A stretch of 64,000 nt of DNA from the NCBI RefSeq assembly GCF_007004655.1, contig NZ_ML660096.1:1-64000 (forward strand). The letters are read 5' to 3'. The notes beneath the pieces were generated by a model. That model worked only from the letters and a program-made list of their open reading frames with translations, was not told where the DNA came from and made no database searches. The stretch comes from Exilibacterium tricleocarpae. GTDB taxonomy: Bacteria; Pseudomonadota; Gammaproteobacteria; Pseudomonadales; Cellvibrionaceae. The stretch's first letter is position 1. Each line of letters starts with the position of its first letter. This document shows, piece by piece, positions 44,028 through 55,316 of this stretch. The position numbers and the translations under genes were made by a program.

Positions 44028-45200
44028 TTACTGCGACCTTTGTTGTAAGTGGCTTTCCATCAATGCGATAAATTGGTGAAACAGGGGCGCCATATCGTGG
44101 GGCCCGGGGCTCGCCTCGGGGTGCCCCTGGAAGCTGAAGGCGGGCCTGTCGGTGCGCCTGATACCCTGCAGCGAGCCGTCGAACAGCGACTTGTGGGTGG
44201 CCTCCAGGCAGGCCGGCAGACTGTCCTCATCGACGGCAAAACCGTGGTTCTGGCTGGTGATCATGACGGTGCCGGCGGCGATATCCTGCACCGGGTGATT
44301 GGCGCCGTGATGACCGAATTTCATTTTCACCGTGCGCGCGCCACTGGCCAGCGCCAGCAACTGGTGCCCGAGGCAGATGCCGAACAGGGGCACGCCGGTT
44401 TCGAGCAGTTCGCCGATGGCTGTGATCGCGTAGTCGCAGGGTTCCGGATCACCGGGGCCATTGGATAGAAAGACACCGTCGGGGTTGAGCGCCGTCACGT
44501 CTGCGGCCGGGGTCGTTGCCGGTACCACGGTCAGGTCACAGCCGCGCTCGGCCAGCATCCGCAGAATATTGCGTTTGATGCCAAAGTCGTAGGCCACGAC
44601 CTTAAAGCGCCCGCGACCGGCGGCCCTGTGACCGCGGCCCAACTGCCACACACCCTGCTCCCAGGTATAGGATTCGGCGGTGCTGACCACCTTGGCCAGG
44701 TCCATGCCCTGCAGTCCGGCAAAGTCCCTGGCGGCGGCCAGGGCCGCAGCCTCGTCCAGGTCGCCGGCCATGATGCAACCGCTCTGGGCGCCGCGGTCGC
44801 GCAGAATACGCGTCAGGCGGCGGGTATCGATATCGGCGATACTGAGAATCCGGCGCTGGCGCAGGTAATCGTCCAGCGCCTGCTCGCTGCGGAAGTTGCT
44901 CGCCAACAGCGGCAGGTCGCGGATCACCAGACCGGCGGCCCAGATGGCGTCACACTCCTCGTCCTCGGTATTGACGCCGGTGTTGCCGATATGGGGGTAA
45001 GTCAGGGTGACGATCTGGCGGGCATAGGACGGATCGGTGAGGATTTCCTGGTAGCCGGTCATGGCCGTATTGAATACCACCTCGCCGGTGGTGATACCGT
45101 CCGCCCCGATGGCGGTACCCTGAAAGACGCTGCCGTCGGCAAGCACCAGGAGGGCAGGTCGATGGGTTGGAAAAACGGTGGCGGATACCCCAGTAGTCAA
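44028..45200 (-). CDS. carA: Carbamoyl phosphate synthase small subunit
   Basis: 390 residues from TTG 45200, supported by AGGAG six bases upstream. The glutamine amidotransferase triad is present: Cys in [10 protein letters not shown], with His and Glu in the [11 protein letters not shown] region. The N-terminal half begins [18 protein letters not shown]. It supplies ammonia to CarB. A TTG start is rare for this gene and may lower expression. Confidence 0.96.
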   Translation of the reverse strand: MTTGVSATVFPTHRPALLVLADGSVFQGTAIGADGITTGEVVFNTAMTGYQEILTDPSYARQIVTLTYPHIGNTGVNTEDEECDAIWAAGLVIRDLPLLASNFRSEQALDDYLRQRRILSIADIDTRRLTRILRDRGAQSGCIMAGDLDEAAALAAARDFAGLQGMDLAKVVSTAESYTWEQGVWQLGRGHRAAGRGRFKVVAYDFGIKRNILRMLAERGCDLTVVPATTPAADVTALNPDGVFLSNGPGDPEPCDYAITAIGELLETGVPLFGICLGHQLLALASGARTVKMKFGHHGANHPVQDIAAGTVMITSQNHGFAVDEDSLPACLEATHKSLFDGSLQGIRRTDRPAFSFQGHPEASPGPHDMAPLFHQFIALMESHLQQRSQ

Positions 45201-45518
45201 ATCGGACTCCTCGTCGCGTTGCGTGACTTATACAGCCTGGACAGCCTGGCGGCACTGCTGCAGGCAAGCGCTGTGACAGGCGCTGTGATCGAGCCCCGGG
45301 CGTCGTTGACAGGCCCGGTAGCAGCCAGATTCAGCAGTCCGAGAGCGACCGCCGCGCGGGTGGGCGCGGTATCCAAACCGGTGTTTAGGAAGTGTCCTGA
45401 CCGCCGCTTGTCCCCGGACTACCTGCAAGTCACACCCTGGATTACACCCTGGCACGCCAGGGCAACACCTGCAAAGTAACCGCTTATTTGAAGAACGCCC
45501 GATAAAGTAGTGACCTGC

Positions 45519-45555
45519 AAAAAAGCGAGATGAAACATGCCCGCCTCATCTCGCT
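45519..45555 (-). terminator. Terminator downstream of dapB
   Basis: On the minus strand AGCGAGATGA and TCATCTCGCT form a perfect 10-bp stem with a 12-nt loop, followed by TTTTTT. Confidence 0.85.
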
Positions 45556-45928
45556 CTTCATATTATTCACGACTTCTTTATGTAAGACTTCTTTATCTAC
45601 GACGTCTTTTTACCAGCCATCCTGCATAGCGCTGATTTCCCGGTAGCGCCAAATCCAACAGCTTCAAACGGCATTAGCTAAGCGGTTGCAGCGGTTCTGG
45701 CCAAACTCAATCTAACGCGGCATTTTAGTGGAAAAGCCCTCCAGGTGCCAGCCCCGGGGCGGTAAAAATGCGCGCCTCCCGCGCCAGCCGGCGACCGCTC
45801 GCTCAGGTCCGCGGCCGGCATGCCGGCTGGTGCCAAACCCGCCGGCCTGCAGCAACCCCAATTGAGGTTTAGCGAACGTTAAGGTTCGAGGACGAACAGC
45901 GGCCTGGGATATGATCGAGCGGTTAACA

Positions 45929-46029
45929 CTGGTGCTTTGACCAGAAAATACTTTCACGTCGGTGGCACCCAGGTCTCGATCCGGGCTGATTGCGAGCACC
46001 AAAACCGGTTTTGTGTGAAGAAATTTACT
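45929..46029 (-). repeat. Dispersed intergenic repeat, copy 1 (empty)
   Basis: Read on the minus strand, this stretch lines up with 57914-58182: about 83% identity over the part beginning GCCCGGATCGAGACC, and about 65% over the part before it. Copy 1 lacks the 162-bp element that interrupts copy 2, so it represents the empty site. Confidence 0.65.
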
Positions 46030-46039
46030 GGTCAGAACA

Positions 46040-46849
<810 letters not shown>

Positions 46850-46890
46850 TTATCCCCCAAAGAATGGTGCGCAGGATCACCCTGTCCGGG

Positions 46891-48015
46891 CTAGATTTTC
46901 ATATCCCCAAAAAAGTTCTTCATCCCCTCGAACCAACTGCTCTGGCGCGGCGAATTTTTATCGCCCTTCATCGAGGCCTGGAATTCGCGCAGCAACTCTT
47001 TTTGTTTGCCGGTCAGGTTGACCGGGGTCTCCAACACCACCCGGCACAACAGATCGCCGGCACTGCCGCCGCGTACCGGCGCCACGCCCTTGCCGCGCAG
47101 GCGGAACAATTTGCCGGTCTGGGTCTCAGAGGGCACTTTCAACTTTACCCGGCCGTCGAGGGTGGGTACTTCCAACTCCCCGCCCAGTGCCGCATCGACA
47201 ATGCTGATCGGCACTTCGCAGTAGAGATTCCTGCCGTCGCGCTGGAATATTTCGTGGTCCCGCACCGAAACCTGCACGTAGAGATCGCCGGCCGGACCCC
47301 CGTCGGCGCCCGCCTCGCCCTCGCCGGACAGGCGGATACGATCGCCGGTATCCACCCCGGGCGGCACTTTTACCGACAGGGTTTTGGTTTCCTCAATACG
47401 GCCCTGGCCGTGACAATCGCGACAGGGATCACTGACCATGGAGCCCTTGCCGCGGCAGTTGGGACAGGTTTGCTGCACCGAGAAAAAGCCCTGTTGCATC
47501 CGCACCTGGCCGACACCGCCACAGGTGGTGCACTGGGTGGGCTGGGTACCGGGCTTGGCGCCGGAGCCCTTACAGGTGCCGCAACTCACCAGCGTCGGCA
47601 CGCGAATCTTGACCGAGGTGCCGCGCACCGCCTCTTCCAGACTCAGGTCGAGGGTGTAACGCAGGTCGGCGCCGCGACTGGGACCACCGCGCCCGCCGCG
47701 ACCACCGCCGCCGAAGATATCGCCGAATACATCGCCGAAAATATCGCTGAAACTGCCAAACCCACCGGCGCCCATACCGCCTTGACCGGGGTCGACGCCG
47801 GCGTGGCCGTACTGGTCGTAAGCGGCGCGCTTCTGGCTGTCGGAAAGAACCTCATATGCCTCGCTGGCTTCTTTGAATTTTTCTTCCGAAGCTTTGTCGT
47901 CGGGATTGCGGTCCGGGTGGTGCTTCATCGCCACCCGGCGATAGGCCTTTTTCAGGTCTTTTTCCGAGACGTCTTGGCTAACGCCCAGCACTTCATAATA
48001 ATCACGTTTTGACAT
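46891..48015 (-). CDS. dnaJ: Chaperone DnaJ
   Basis: 374 residues. J domain with HPD in [11 protein letters not shown], a glycine/phenylalanine region, four zinc-binding repeats ([36 protein letters not shown]) and the C-terminal substrate domains. It delivers unfolded proteins to DnaK. It follows dnaK by about 150 bp. Confidence 0.98.
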   Translation of the reverse strand: MSKRDYYEVLGVSQDVSEKDLKKAYRRVAMKHHPDRNPDDKASEEKFKEASEAYEVLSDSQKRAAYDQYGHAGVDPGQGGMGAGGFGSFSDIFGDVFGDIFGGGGRGGRGGPSRGADLRYTLDLSLEEAVRGTSVKIRVPTLVSCGTCKGSGAKPGTQPTQCTTCGGVGQVRMQQGFFSVQQTCPNCRGKGSMVSDPCRDCHGQGRIEETKTLSVKVPPGVDTGDRIRLSGEGEAGADGGPAGDLYVQVSVRDHEIFQRDGRNLYCEVPISIVDAALGGELEVPTLDGRVKLKVPSETQTGKLFRLRGKGVAPVRGGSAGDLLCRVVLETPVNLTGKQKELLREFQASMKGDKNSPRQSSWFEGMKNFFGDMKI

Positions 48016-48094
48016 GGGGTTTGACTTCTAGAAAACAAAGATTCTTTACAGACGACAAACGCGGGACTCAGCCCGCGCCTCCAAATCACTGCGT

Positions 48095-48140
48095 TTACCG
48101 GTCGAGGTCAGCCGCTTTATGGCCGCCCCTTGACCGGTAA
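48095..48140 (-). other. Intercistronic hairpin between dnaK and dnaJ
   Basis: A perfect 9-bp stem (TTACCGGTC/GACCGGTAA) encloses 28 nt with smaller GC-rich pairing. There is no T-run. It could set the dnaK:dnaJ ratio by stabilising the upstream mRNA. Confidence 0.5.
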
Positions 48141-48162
48141 CTAACCGGCAATTCAACGCCGG

Positions 48163-50103
48163 TTATTTATCTTCTTTTACTTCTTCAAACTCGGCATCCA
48201 CCACACCTTCATCAGCGGGACCGGCCTGGGTCTGTTCGCCCCCGGCATCCTGAGCGCCGGCGGCACCTTGCTGGGCCTGCTGGGCCTGTTCGGCATAGAG
48301 CTTCTGGGCCAGGGCGCTGGAGGCCTCGGTCAGTTTGGTGGTCGCCGCTTCTATCTTGCCCTGGTCGTCGCCGCCAACCACCTCTTCGGCTTCCTTGATG
48401 GCCGTCTCGATAGCCGTCTTCTCCTCATCGGAGGCCTTGTCGCCGGCCTCCTCGAGGGTCTTGCGAGTGGCGTGAATCAGGCCTTCAAGGGTGTTGCGGG
48501 CACCGACCAGCGCTTCGAACTTGCGGTCCGCTTCGGCATTGGCCTCGGCGTCCTGCACCATCTTTTCGATCTCTTCATCGTTGAGACCGGAGGACGCCTT
48601 GATGACGATGGATTGCTCCTTGCCGGTGGCCTTGTCTTTAGCGCCCACATTCAAAATACCGTTGGCATCGATATCGAAGGTGACCTCGATCTGCGGCAAG
48701 CCCCGCTGGGCCGGCGGAATATCGGCCAGGTCAAAACGCCCGAGGGACTTGTTCTGACCCGCCTGCTTGCGCTCGCCCTGCACCACGTGAATGGTGACCG
48801 CCGTTTGATTGTCCTCGGCGGTGGAGAAAATCTGGGACTTCTTGGTCGGGATCGTGGTGTTCTTCTCGATCAGCGGTGTGGCCACGCCACCCATAGTCTC
48901 GATACCGAGGGTCAGCGGGGTCACATCCAGCAACAGCACGTCCTTGACGTCGCCGGCCAGTACGGCGGCCTGGATGGCGGCACCCATGGCCACGGCTTCG
49001 TCCGGGTTGACGTCTTTGCGCGGCTCTTTGCCGAAGAACTCCGCCACTTTTTCCTGCACCATCGGCATCCGGGTCTGGCCGCCGACCAGAATGACATCGT
49101 CGATATCACCCACTGACAGGCTCGCATCGGTAATGGCCGTCTTGACCGGGCCCAGCGAGTTGACCACCAGGTCCTCCACCAGCGACTCCAGCTTGGCGCG
49201 GGTCATTTTCACTACCAGGTGCTTGGGGCCGGTCTGGTCGGCGGTGATATAGGGCAGATTTACCTCGGTCTGCTGGCTCGAAGACAGCTCGATCTTGGCC
49301 TTTTCCGCCGCCTCTTTGAGGCGCTGCAAGGCCAGCGGATCATTGTGCAGGTCGATACCGTTTTCCTTCTTGAATTCGTCGGCCAGGTACTCGATCAGTC
49401 GCAGGTCGAAGTCCTCACCACCGAGAAAGGTATCGCCGTTGGTGGACAGCACCTCGAACTGGTGCTCGCCGTCTACATCGGCAATTTCGATGATTGAGAT
49501 ATCGAAAGTACCACCACCGAGGTCGTAGACCGCAATGGTGTGATCGCCTTTGGCCTTGTCCATACCATAGGCGAGGGCTGCGGCGGTCGGCTCGTTGATG
49601 ATGCGTTTGACATCGAGACCGGCGATCTTGCCGGCGTCTTTGGTCGCCTGACGCTGGGAATCGTTAAAATAGGCCGGCACGGTGATCACCGCCTCGGTGA
49701 TGGTTTCACCCAGATAATCCTCAGCGGTCTTTTTCATCTTTTTAAGCACTTCGGCAGAAATCTGCGGCGGCGCTTTTTTCTCGCCCTTGGCTTCCACCCA
49801 GGCATCGCCGTTATCGGCGGCGACTATCTTGTAGGGCACCATCGATATGTCTTTCTGCACCACGTCGTCCTGAAACTTGCGGCCGATCAGACGTTTGACG
49901 GCAAACAGCGTATTGTGGGGGTTGGTCACGGCCTGGCGCTTGGCGCTCTGGCCGACCAGAACTTCGCCGTCATCGGTAAATGCGACAATAGACGGGGTGG
50001 TGCGATCACCTTCCGCATTTTCCACCACTTTGGGCTTGCCGCCCTCCAATACCGAGACACAGGAGTTGGTGGTCCCCAGGTCGATACCGATAATTTTACC
50101 CAT
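48163..50103 (-). CDS. dnaK: Chaperone DnaK
   Basis: 646 residues. It begins [21 protein letters not shown], with the ATPase signature IIGRKFQDD and the [11 protein letters not shown] phosphate site, and ends with an acidic EEVKEDK tail of the DnaK type. It is the Hsp70 chaperone working with DnaJ and GrpE, encoded around it. Confidence 0.98.
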   Translation of the reverse strand: MGKIIGIDLGTTNSCVSVLEGGKPKVVENAEGDRTTPSIVAFTDDGEVLVGQSAKRQAVTNPHNTLFAVKRLIGRKFQDDVVQKDISMVPYKIVAADNGDAWVEAKGEKKAPPQISAEVLKKMKKTAEDYLGETITEAVITVPAYFNDSQRQATKDAGKIAGLDVKRIINEPTAAALAYGMDKAKGDHTIAVYDLGGGTFDISIIEIADVDGEHQFEVLSTNGDTFLGGEDFDLRLIEYLADEFKKENGIDLHNDPLALQRLKEAAEKAKIELSSSQQTEVNLPYITADQTGPKHLVVKMTRAKLESLVEDLVVNSLGPVKTAITDASLSVGDIDDVILVGGQTRMPMVQEKVAEFFGKEPRKDVNPDEAVAMGAAIQAAVLAGDVKDVLLLDVTPLTLGIETMGGVATPLIEKNTTIPTKKSQIFSTAEDNQTAVTIHVVQGERKQAGQNKSLGRFDLADIPPAQRGLPQIEVTFDIDANGILNVGAKDKATGKEQSIVIKASSGLNDEEIEKMVQDAEANAEADRKFEALVGARNTLEGLIHATRKTLEEAGDKASDEEKTAIETAIKEAEEVVGGDDQGKIEAATTKLTEASSALAQKLYAEQAQQAQQGAAGAQDAGGEQTQAGPADEGVVDAEFEEVKEDK

Positions 50104-50306
50104 CTTGGTTATCTCCGATAAACGTAATCTTAGTACAGTTCAATAGCTCAGCCCGGTCCTGTTGTCAGGTCTGGGGGCAGTCTGTCACAGCCCGCCTGCC
50201 GCGGGCCGCCGGCGGTCTCGACCGCTATCGGCGCCGAACATTGTGCTTGCAGAGTCTCGCGGCGCCGGTAAATACACATTTGCGTTGTACCGCTGTCGTT
50301 CTACCA

Positions 50307-50336
50307 GCTATATTGGCGCTATCAACGCGATTTCAA
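50307..50336 (-). promoter_or_regulatory. Promoter candidate before dnaK
   Basis: TTGAAA (50336-50331) and TATAGC (50312-50307) are 18 bp apart on the minus strand, about 200 bp before dnaK. It could allow dnaK transcription in addition to read-through from grpE. A heat-shock variant of the -10 box is not clear. Confidence 0.4.
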
Positions 50337-50373
50337 CCCCGCCGCCGCAATCTCACCGGCAAAAATATGGTCT

Positions 50374-50976
50374 TTATGCCGGCGCCTTGGACACCACTAC
50401 CATGGCGGGCCTGACCAGTCGCTGGTTGAGGGTGTAACCCTTCTGGAACACGTCGATAATGGTGTTGGGCTCCACGTCCGGGTTCTCTACCATCGTCATC
50501 GCCTGGTGTAACTGCGGGTCGAAGGGTTCGCCCTCGGGATCGACCACTTCTACACTGTGGCGCTTGAGTGCATCCACCAGGGATTTCAGCGTGAGTTCCA
50601 CCCCTTCGCCGACGGCTTTGAAGTCGTCGTTGGTGGCATCGATGGCGGCGATGGCCCGCTCCAGGTTATCCACCACCGGCAGCAGATCGCCGACAAACTT
50701 CTCGAGGGCGTACTTGTGCGCCCGTTCGACGTCCTGTTCGGCGCGACGGCGAGCGTTTTGCGCCTCGGCCTGGGCCCGCAGCACCTGCTCGCCGGCCGCG
50801 GTGGCCTGGTCCTGCAACGACTCGATCTGTGCCAGGGCCTGCGCCAGGTCTATCTCAGTGTCGGCGCTGTCCGCAGCCGCATCAGTTGCCGCTTCGACGT
50901 CAGTGTCGGCTACCGGTTGCTCCTCTACCACCACCTGGCCGGTGTCTTCCGGCTGCTGGTTCTGTTCGTTCCCCAC
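50374..50976 (-). CDS. grpE: Nucleotide exchange factor GrpE
   Basis: 200 residues from GTG 50976 (GGGAG about six bases upstream); the frame opens 15 codons earlier without a site. An acidic, poorly conserved N-terminus (about 50 residues) is followed by the long helix ([23 protein letters not shown]) and the [12 protein letters not shown] segment of the family. It releases ADP from DnaK. Confidence 0.95.
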   Translation of the reverse strand: MGNEQNQQPEDTGQVVVEEQPVADTDVEAATDAAADSADTEIDLAQALAQIESLQDQATAAGEQVLRAQAEAQNARRRAEQDVERAHKYALEKFVGDLLPVVDNLERAIAAIDATNDDFKAVGEGVELTLKSLVDALKRHSVEVVDPEGEPFDPQLHQAMTMVENPDVEPNTIIDVFQKGYTLNQRLVRPAMVVVSKAPA

Positions 50977-51048
50977 ACCTGTCTCCCGTCTCAATCTGGT
51001 TACCTGTTCTGGTTTACGCACAGCGCCGGCAGCGGCGCTGTGGCGTTA

Positions 51049-51076
51049 ATATGGGGGCGGTCCGGGGACATTCAAG
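51049..51076 (-). promoter_or_regulatory. Sigma-32 heat-shock promoter of grpE
   Basis: On the minus strand CTTGAA (51076-51071) and CCCCATAT (51056-51049) are 14 bp apart, matching the sigma-32 consensus in both boxes and spacing. Confidence 0.88.
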
Positions 51077-51097
51077 GGCTGGCTGAACCCGTAAAAA

Positions 51098-51117
51098 TAC
51101 TGTATAAACAACCATAG
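51098..51117 (+). promoter_or_regulatory. LexA-box-like site before recN
   Basis: TACTGTATAAACAACCATAG has the CTG-N10-CAx form with CAT in place of CAG, one mismatch from a canonical SOS box. It lies about 137 bp before recN. Confidence 0.5.
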
Positions 51118-51123
51118 GTTTTG

Positions 51124-51179
51124 GCTGACAAGCTGACAAGCTGACAAGCTGACAAGCTGACAAGCTGACAAGCTGACAA
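51124..51179 (+). repeat. Seven tandem copies of an 8-bp unit between grpE and recN
   Basis: Seven perfect copies of GCTGACAA. They lie between the LexA-like site and the recN start, in what would be the 5' untranslated region, and copy number could vary by slippage. Confidence 0.98.
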
Positions 51180-51253
51180 GCCTATGATCACTGCGAGCGG
51201 CCGCAGGCTGTCAACGGCCAGCCGCTAACTTCTCGCGAAAGGAGCCCCGGGCC

Positions 51254-52915
51254 GTGCTAACCCACCTGAGCGTCAACAACTTCACCCTCGTCGACACCCT
51301 CGATAGGGAAATTGCCGCCGGCATGACCGTACTGACCGGTGAAACCGGTGCCGGCAAGTCGATTATGCTGGACGCCCTGGGGCTGGCCCTGGGTGATCGC
51401 GCCGCCCCAGATCAGGTGCGGACCGGCGCGGAACGAGCCGATATTCATGCCAATTTCGACGTCAGCCGAGTGCGCCGGGCGCAGCAGTGGTTGGCGCAAC
51501 ACGATCTGGACAACGGCGACGACTGTCTGCTGCGCCGGGTCATCACCGCCGAAGGCCGCTCGCGCGCCTATATCAACGGACAACCCGCCACCGCCCAACA
51601 GTTGCGCGTTCTGGGCGAAATGCTGATCGATATCCACAGCCAGCACGAACACCAGTCGCTGCTGAAAAAAGACACCCATCGGCGCCTGCTGGATGAGTTT
51701 GGCAACCACACCGACCTGGCCCGGGAAGTCCGCCAGGCACACCGGGAGTGGCAGGACACCTGGCAACGCTATACCGGCCTGCGCGATAACGCCGAAGAAG
51801 TGAGCGCACGCTATCAACTGCTGCGATACCAGGTCGAGGAGTTGACGCTGCTGGAGCTGGAAGACGGCGACCTGGAGGCATTGGAAACCGAACAGAAAAC
51901 TCTGGCCAACGCTGAGGTTATCTTACAGACCAGCCAACAGGTGGCACACCTGTGCAGCCACGAGGACCAGTGCCTGCAGGACGGCCTCAACCGCGCCCTG
52001 CACCAGTTGCAGCAATTGCCGGAACGCACTGCGGCGCTGGCCAATGCCGAGCAGTTGATCGGCAGCGCCCTGATCCAGGTCGAGGAGGCACACCGGGAGA
52101 TCGAACATCATATCGGCAGCTTTAACGCCGATCCGGCACGGCTGGCGGAAGTGGAGACACGACTTAGCGCCGTCTACGATATTGCCCGCAAGCACCGGGT
52201 GCGCCCGGAGCAGTTGGGCGAGCTGCTGCGGCAACTGCAGGGCGAGTTACAGACGCTCTCGGGCGAGGATGCCGAGCTGGATGCGCTGGAGGCAAAAAGC
52301 CGGGCCTGCGAACAGACCTACCGCCACCAGGCCGAAAAGCTCTCGTCGCTGCGACAGAAAACCGCCCGGCGCCTGGGCCGGACCATCAACGCCCAGCTCA
52401 AGGATTTGGCCATGGCCACCGCCAGCCTGGAGATCGATCTGCAACCGCTGGCCGACAAGGCCGGGCCGCACGGGCTGGAGGCGATTGAGTTCCTGATCAG
52501 CACCAACCCGGGCCAGCCGCCGCGGCCGCTGGCCAAGGTGGCTTCAGGCGGTGAGCTGTCGCGCATCAGCCTGGCAATTCAGGTGGTGACCGCCAAGACC
52601 TCCACCACCCCCACGCTGGTATTCGACGAGGTGGATGTGGGGATAGGCGGCGCCACCGCTGATGTGGTGGGACGTCTGTTGCGCACCCTGGGGGAACAGG
52701 GGCAGGTAATCTGTGTCACCCATTTGGCCCAGGTGGCAAGCAAAGCCCACCAGCACCTGTTGGTCAGTAAACAGTCCACACGCAAAAAAGCCCAATCGAC
52801 GCTGGTGCAACTGTCCGGCGAAGACAAGGTTGCGGAAATTGCCCGGATGCTGGGAGGCGCGGCGATTACGGAGCAGTCCCGCGCCCATGCGCGCGAGATG
52901 ATGTCGGCGGATTAG
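51254..52915 (+). CDS. recN: DNA repair protein RecN
   Basis: 553 residues from GTG 51254 (AAGGAG about ten bases upstream). It has the SMC-like head with Walker A GETGAGKSIMLDAL, two coiled-coil stretches around residues 150-370 and the C-terminal signature KVASGGELSRISLAIQ with Walker B LVFDEVDVGIGG. It holds DNA ends during double-strand break repair. It is divergent from grpE, and a LexA-like box fits SOS control. Confidence 0.97.
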   Translation: MLTHLSVNNFTLVDTLDREIAAGMTVLTGETGAGKSIMLDALGLALGDRAAPDQVRTGAERADIHANFDVSRVRRAQQWLAQHDLDNGDDCLLRRVITAEGRSRAYINGQPATAQQLRVLGEMLIDIHSQHEHQSLLKKDTHRRLLDEFGNHTDLAREVRQAHREWQDTWQRYTGLRDNAEEVSARYQLLRYQVEELTLLELEDGDLEALETEQKTLANAEVILQTSQQVAHLCSHEDQCLQDGLNRALHQLQQLPERTAALANAEQLIGSALIQVEEAHREIEHHIGSFNADPARLAEVETRLSAVYDIARKHRVRPEQLGELLRQLQGELQTLSGEDAELDALEAKSRACEQTYRHQAEKLSSLRQKTARRLGRTINAQLKDLAMATASLEIDLQPLADKAGPHGLEAIEFLISTNPGQPPRPLAKVASGGELSRISLAIQVVTAKTSTTPTLVFDEVDVGIGGATADVVGRLLRTLGEQGQVICVTHLAQVASKAHQHLLVSKQSTRKKAQSTLVQLSGEDKVAEIARMLGGAAITEQSRAHAREMMSAD

Positions 52916-53484
52916 CTCTCGGCCACCGCATCCTTATTCTTATCCCGCAGTTGCTCGTACTGATCCGGGTCGATAAACATCAGGTTGATGGCGATGGCGT
53001 TATGCCCCTCCGGCTGTACGACCATTACCAGCACATTGTAGTTGTCGTCTATCTTAATAACCCCGGGCACATGAATCAGCGCCGCGCCGTGTGGGTCAGT
53101 AAGTAGGTTTAGGTCTTTTTTCGCCCGCAGGTGTTCGGTCAGGCGCAGCAGCAGCGCCTGCACCGCGGCCTGAAAACTGGGAAAGTTCACCGGCCCGCGA
53201 AACTCCCTGCGATCCAGCTTCAGGCTGACGGCGACATCGATTTGTCCAACGACCTCTTCGGTGTCCTTTTTTTTGCGCTGCAAATTCAGGGTACCGAGTT
53301 TAATCGACTTACCGTTTTTAAGGTTTTTGAACGCCAGCTTGGCTTTGTCTTTCGGCTGCTTGAGAAACATCTGGTTTAACACGCCACAACCGAGGTCGGC
53401 CACTTGCACCAGATTGATATTGTATTTGGGCTCCGCCCCGGCCGCCGGTTCTTGCGGCGCAGTCCCCGCCTGGTTATCGCTCAT
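52912..53484 (-). CDS. Conserved hypothetical protein
   Basis: 190 residues, no signal peptide or membrane segment. A short flexible N-terminus is followed by a compact alpha/beta part (KYNINLVQVADLGCGVLNQMFL, then strands around EFRGPVNFPSFQAAVQALLLRL). I do not recognise the family. Its stop overlaps that of recN by 4 bp, convergently. It could be co-transcribed from beyond fur or have its own promoter; the 42 bp between its start and the fur stop are short, so it probably follows fur in one transcript. Confidence 0.75.
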   Translation of the reverse strand: MSDNQAGTAPQEPAAGAEPKYNINLVQVADLGCGVLNQMFLKQPKDKAKLAFKNLKNGKSIKLGTLNLQRKKKDTEEVVGQIDVAVSLKLDRREFRGPVNFPSFQAAVQALLLRLTEHLRAKKDLNLLTDPHGAALIHVPGVIKIDDNYNVLVMVVQPEGHNAIAINLMFIDPDQYEQLRDKNKDAVAES

Positions 53485-53526
53485 AGGAAGTTATATCTCT
53501 TATAGGTCTACTTTTTATCCGGCAAT

Positions 53527-53934
53527 CTACTTTTTTGGTCGCACGTACAATACGAGACTGTGACCGGTGATCTCAAAACCATGCTCCTCGGCAATGGTGT
53601 CCTGCAGCCTCTCTATTTCTTCGTTGTGGAACTCGATCACTTTGCCGGTTTCCACACAAACCATGTGGTCGTGATGATCACCCCGTTCAATTTCAAATAC
53701 CGAGTGACCGCCGTCGAAATTGTGACGCACCACCAGGCCGGCGGTTTCAAACTGCGTCAGCACCCGGTAGACGGTAGCCAGCCCGACGTCTTCACCGGCT
53801 TCCATAAGCGCCTTGTAAACGTCTTCGGCGCTGAGGTGATGCTGCTCGGAGTTCTCCAGAATCTGCAAGATTTTTACCCTGGGCAAGGTGACCTTCAACC
53901 CGGCTTTACGCAACTCCTGATTCTCTATGGCCAT
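53527..53934 (-). CDS. fur: Ferric uptake regulator Fur
   Basis: 135 residues from ATG 53934, preceded by GGAGG. The winged helix (LPRVKILQILENSEQHHLSAEDVYKAL...ATVYRVL) and the metal-binding HHDHMVCVETGKVIEF are present, with only one of the usual two cysteines of CxxC, as in pseudomonad Fur. It represses iron-uptake genes when loaded with ferrous iron. It is divergent from bamE across 184 bp. Confidence 0.97.
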   Translation of the reverse strand: MAIENQELRKAGLKVTLPRVKILQILENSEQHHLSAEDVYKALMEAGEDVGLATVYRVLTQFETAGLVVRHNFDGGHSVFEIERGDHHDHMVCVETGKVIEFHNEEIERLQDTIAEEHGFEITGHSLVLYVRPKK

Positions 53935-54118
53935 TGTTCCTCCGAGGTTCGCTATGGGAAGCTGTTTTGTTGAGCGTTCGATTCCAAACGCCTGGCTGAC
54001 TGGCGGGCCCTGGCCGTATTCGGGATTCAGGTGCCCGTGTGCTATTCTAACGGGTCTTCTCAGCGCGGTTTAAAGTCGGGTATTATCCCCGTTCAAATAA
54101 CGTAGTGGAACCCCTGTT

Positions 54119-54508
54119 ATGCAAAAAGCCTTTCGCCTGCTGGCTGGTCTGTTTCTGGTTACCCCGGTTTTACTGGGCACCGCGGGCTGCTCCTACTTCC
54201 AGTTTCCGGGGGTTTACAAGATTGATGTCCAACAGGGCAACATCATCACCCAGGAGATGATCGACCAGTTGAAACCCGGCATGACCAAGCGCCAGGTACG
54301 CTTTATCATGGGCACCCCGCTGGTGGCCGACACCTTCCACCGGGATCGCTGGGATTACTATTTCAGCTTCCAGGACCCCGACGGCAATGTCACCCGGGAA
54401 ATGGTGACCATGCATTTCAAGGACGACAAGCTCACGCATTTTAGCGGCGACTATCGTCCCAGCCCCGCCACCCGCGACCAGACCGCCGGCAATCGACAAG
54501 CGCCCTAG
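54119..54508 (+). CDS. bamE: Outer membrane assembly lipoprotein BamE
   Basis: 129 residues. A lipoprotein signal with lipobox LGTAGC (Cys about 24) is followed by the SmpA/OmlA domain ([38 protein letters not shown]). It belongs to the Bam complex that folds outer membrane proteins. The divergent fur-bamE pair is typical. Its 3' end overlaps the convergent rnfH by 4 bp. Confidence 0.96.
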   Translation: MQKAFRLLAGLFLVTPVLLGTAGCSYFQFPGVYKIDVQQGNIITQEMIDQLKPGMTKRQVRFIMGTPLVADTFHRDRWDYYFSFQDPDGNVTREMVTMHFKDDKLTHFSGDYRPSPATRDQTAGNRQAP

Positions 54509-54837
54509 GTTTCATCGCGCTGCCTGGCCTTGGCTTTCTCGGCGCGGCGGCGTCGCACTTCTTTCGGATCGGCGCTGAGCGGGCGGTAGATTTCCACCCG
54601 GTCGCCCTCCTGCAACGCGTGCTCGCGGGCCGGTTTCAGGCCCTTGGTTCCCAGCGCCTGACCGAAGATGCCCATCTTGGCCGACTCCAGGTCGAGATCG
54701 GGAAACTCCTTGACGATACCGGAGCGCTGCGCCGCCTGATAGGCCGTAGTACCCGGCTCCACCAGCAGGGCAATGATCTTCTGTTTGTCCGGCAGGGCGT
54801 AGGCCACCTCAACCGCTATCATCTCGATATCAGACAT
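54505..54837 (-). CDS. rnfH: RnfH family ubiquitin-like protein
   Basis: 110 residues with the UPF0125 ubiquitin-like fold ([25 protein letters not shown]...[24 protein letters not shown]). The exact role is unknown, though the name refers to linkage to rnf genes in other bacteria. It is in the ratA-rnfH order seen in many gammaproteobacteria, 44 bp after ratA. Confidence 0.93.
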   Translation of the reverse strand: MSDIEMIAVEVAYALPDKQKIIALLVEPGTTAYQAAQRSGIVKEFPDLDLESAKMGIFGQALGTKGLKPAREHALQEGDRVEIYRPLSADPKEVRRRRAEKAKARQRDET

Positions 54838-54881
54838 CGCTTTCTCCCAATGGTTTTCCTGTCACTCATCACGCCTGCCAA

Positions 54882-55316
54882 TCAGTCCCGATACACGACG
54901 TCGGCACGACGGCACAGGGCGTCCACCATTTGGTTGGCTACCTGCTCGAACCAGCGATTGGCAGCCAGCGCCACCAGCTTGTTGCGAAATTCAAACTCTA
55001 AATCCAGGCTGACCTTGCAGGCATTGTCACGCAGCGGTGTAAAAGTCCAGTCGCCCTGAAAACGCTTGAAAGGCCCCTCTACCAGTTGCATGGAAACCCG
55101 CTGCGGCGCCTGCAACTGATTGCGGGTAACAAAGCTCTGCTGCAGCCCGCCCCGACTCAGGTCTAAGCGCGCCTCGACAAAACCCTCCCCGTGTTGCAAC
55201 ACCTCGGCGCCCACGCAGCCGTCCATAAACTGCGGATAGCTTGGGATATCGTTGACCAAATCGAACATGCGCCGGGCGGAATGGCTGACAAGGGCACTGC
55301 GGCTGATACGGGTCAC
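54882..55316 (-). CDS. ratA: RatA family SRPBCC protein
   Basis: 144 residues with the START-like pattern of the RatA/YfjG/coenzyme Q-binding family (VSHSARRMFDLVNDIPSYPQFMDGC, FTPLRDNACKVSLDLEFEF). In E. coli RatA was proposed to block ribosome subunit joining; a role in ubiquinone binding is also suggested for homologues (Coq10-like). The function here is not settled. Confidence 0.94.
   Translation of the reverse strand: MTRISRSALVSHSARRMFDLVNDIPSYPQFMDGCVGAEVLQHGEGFVEARLDLSRGGLQQSFVTRNQLQAPQRVSMQLVEGPFKRFQGDWTFTPLRDNACKVSLDLEFEFRNKLVALAANRWFEQVANQMVDALCRRADVVYRD

Larger units (their letters stand above)
45201..46039. other. Intergenic region between dapB and carA
   Basis: About 840 bp, long for this junction. 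It holds the dapB terminator (45519-45555), short direct repeats of GACTTCTTTAT near 45572-45590, a GC-rich stretch and a copy of a dispersed repeat (45929-46029). A long frame on the minus strand (45712-46122) crosses the repeat and dapB and is not convincing. Confidence 0.6.
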
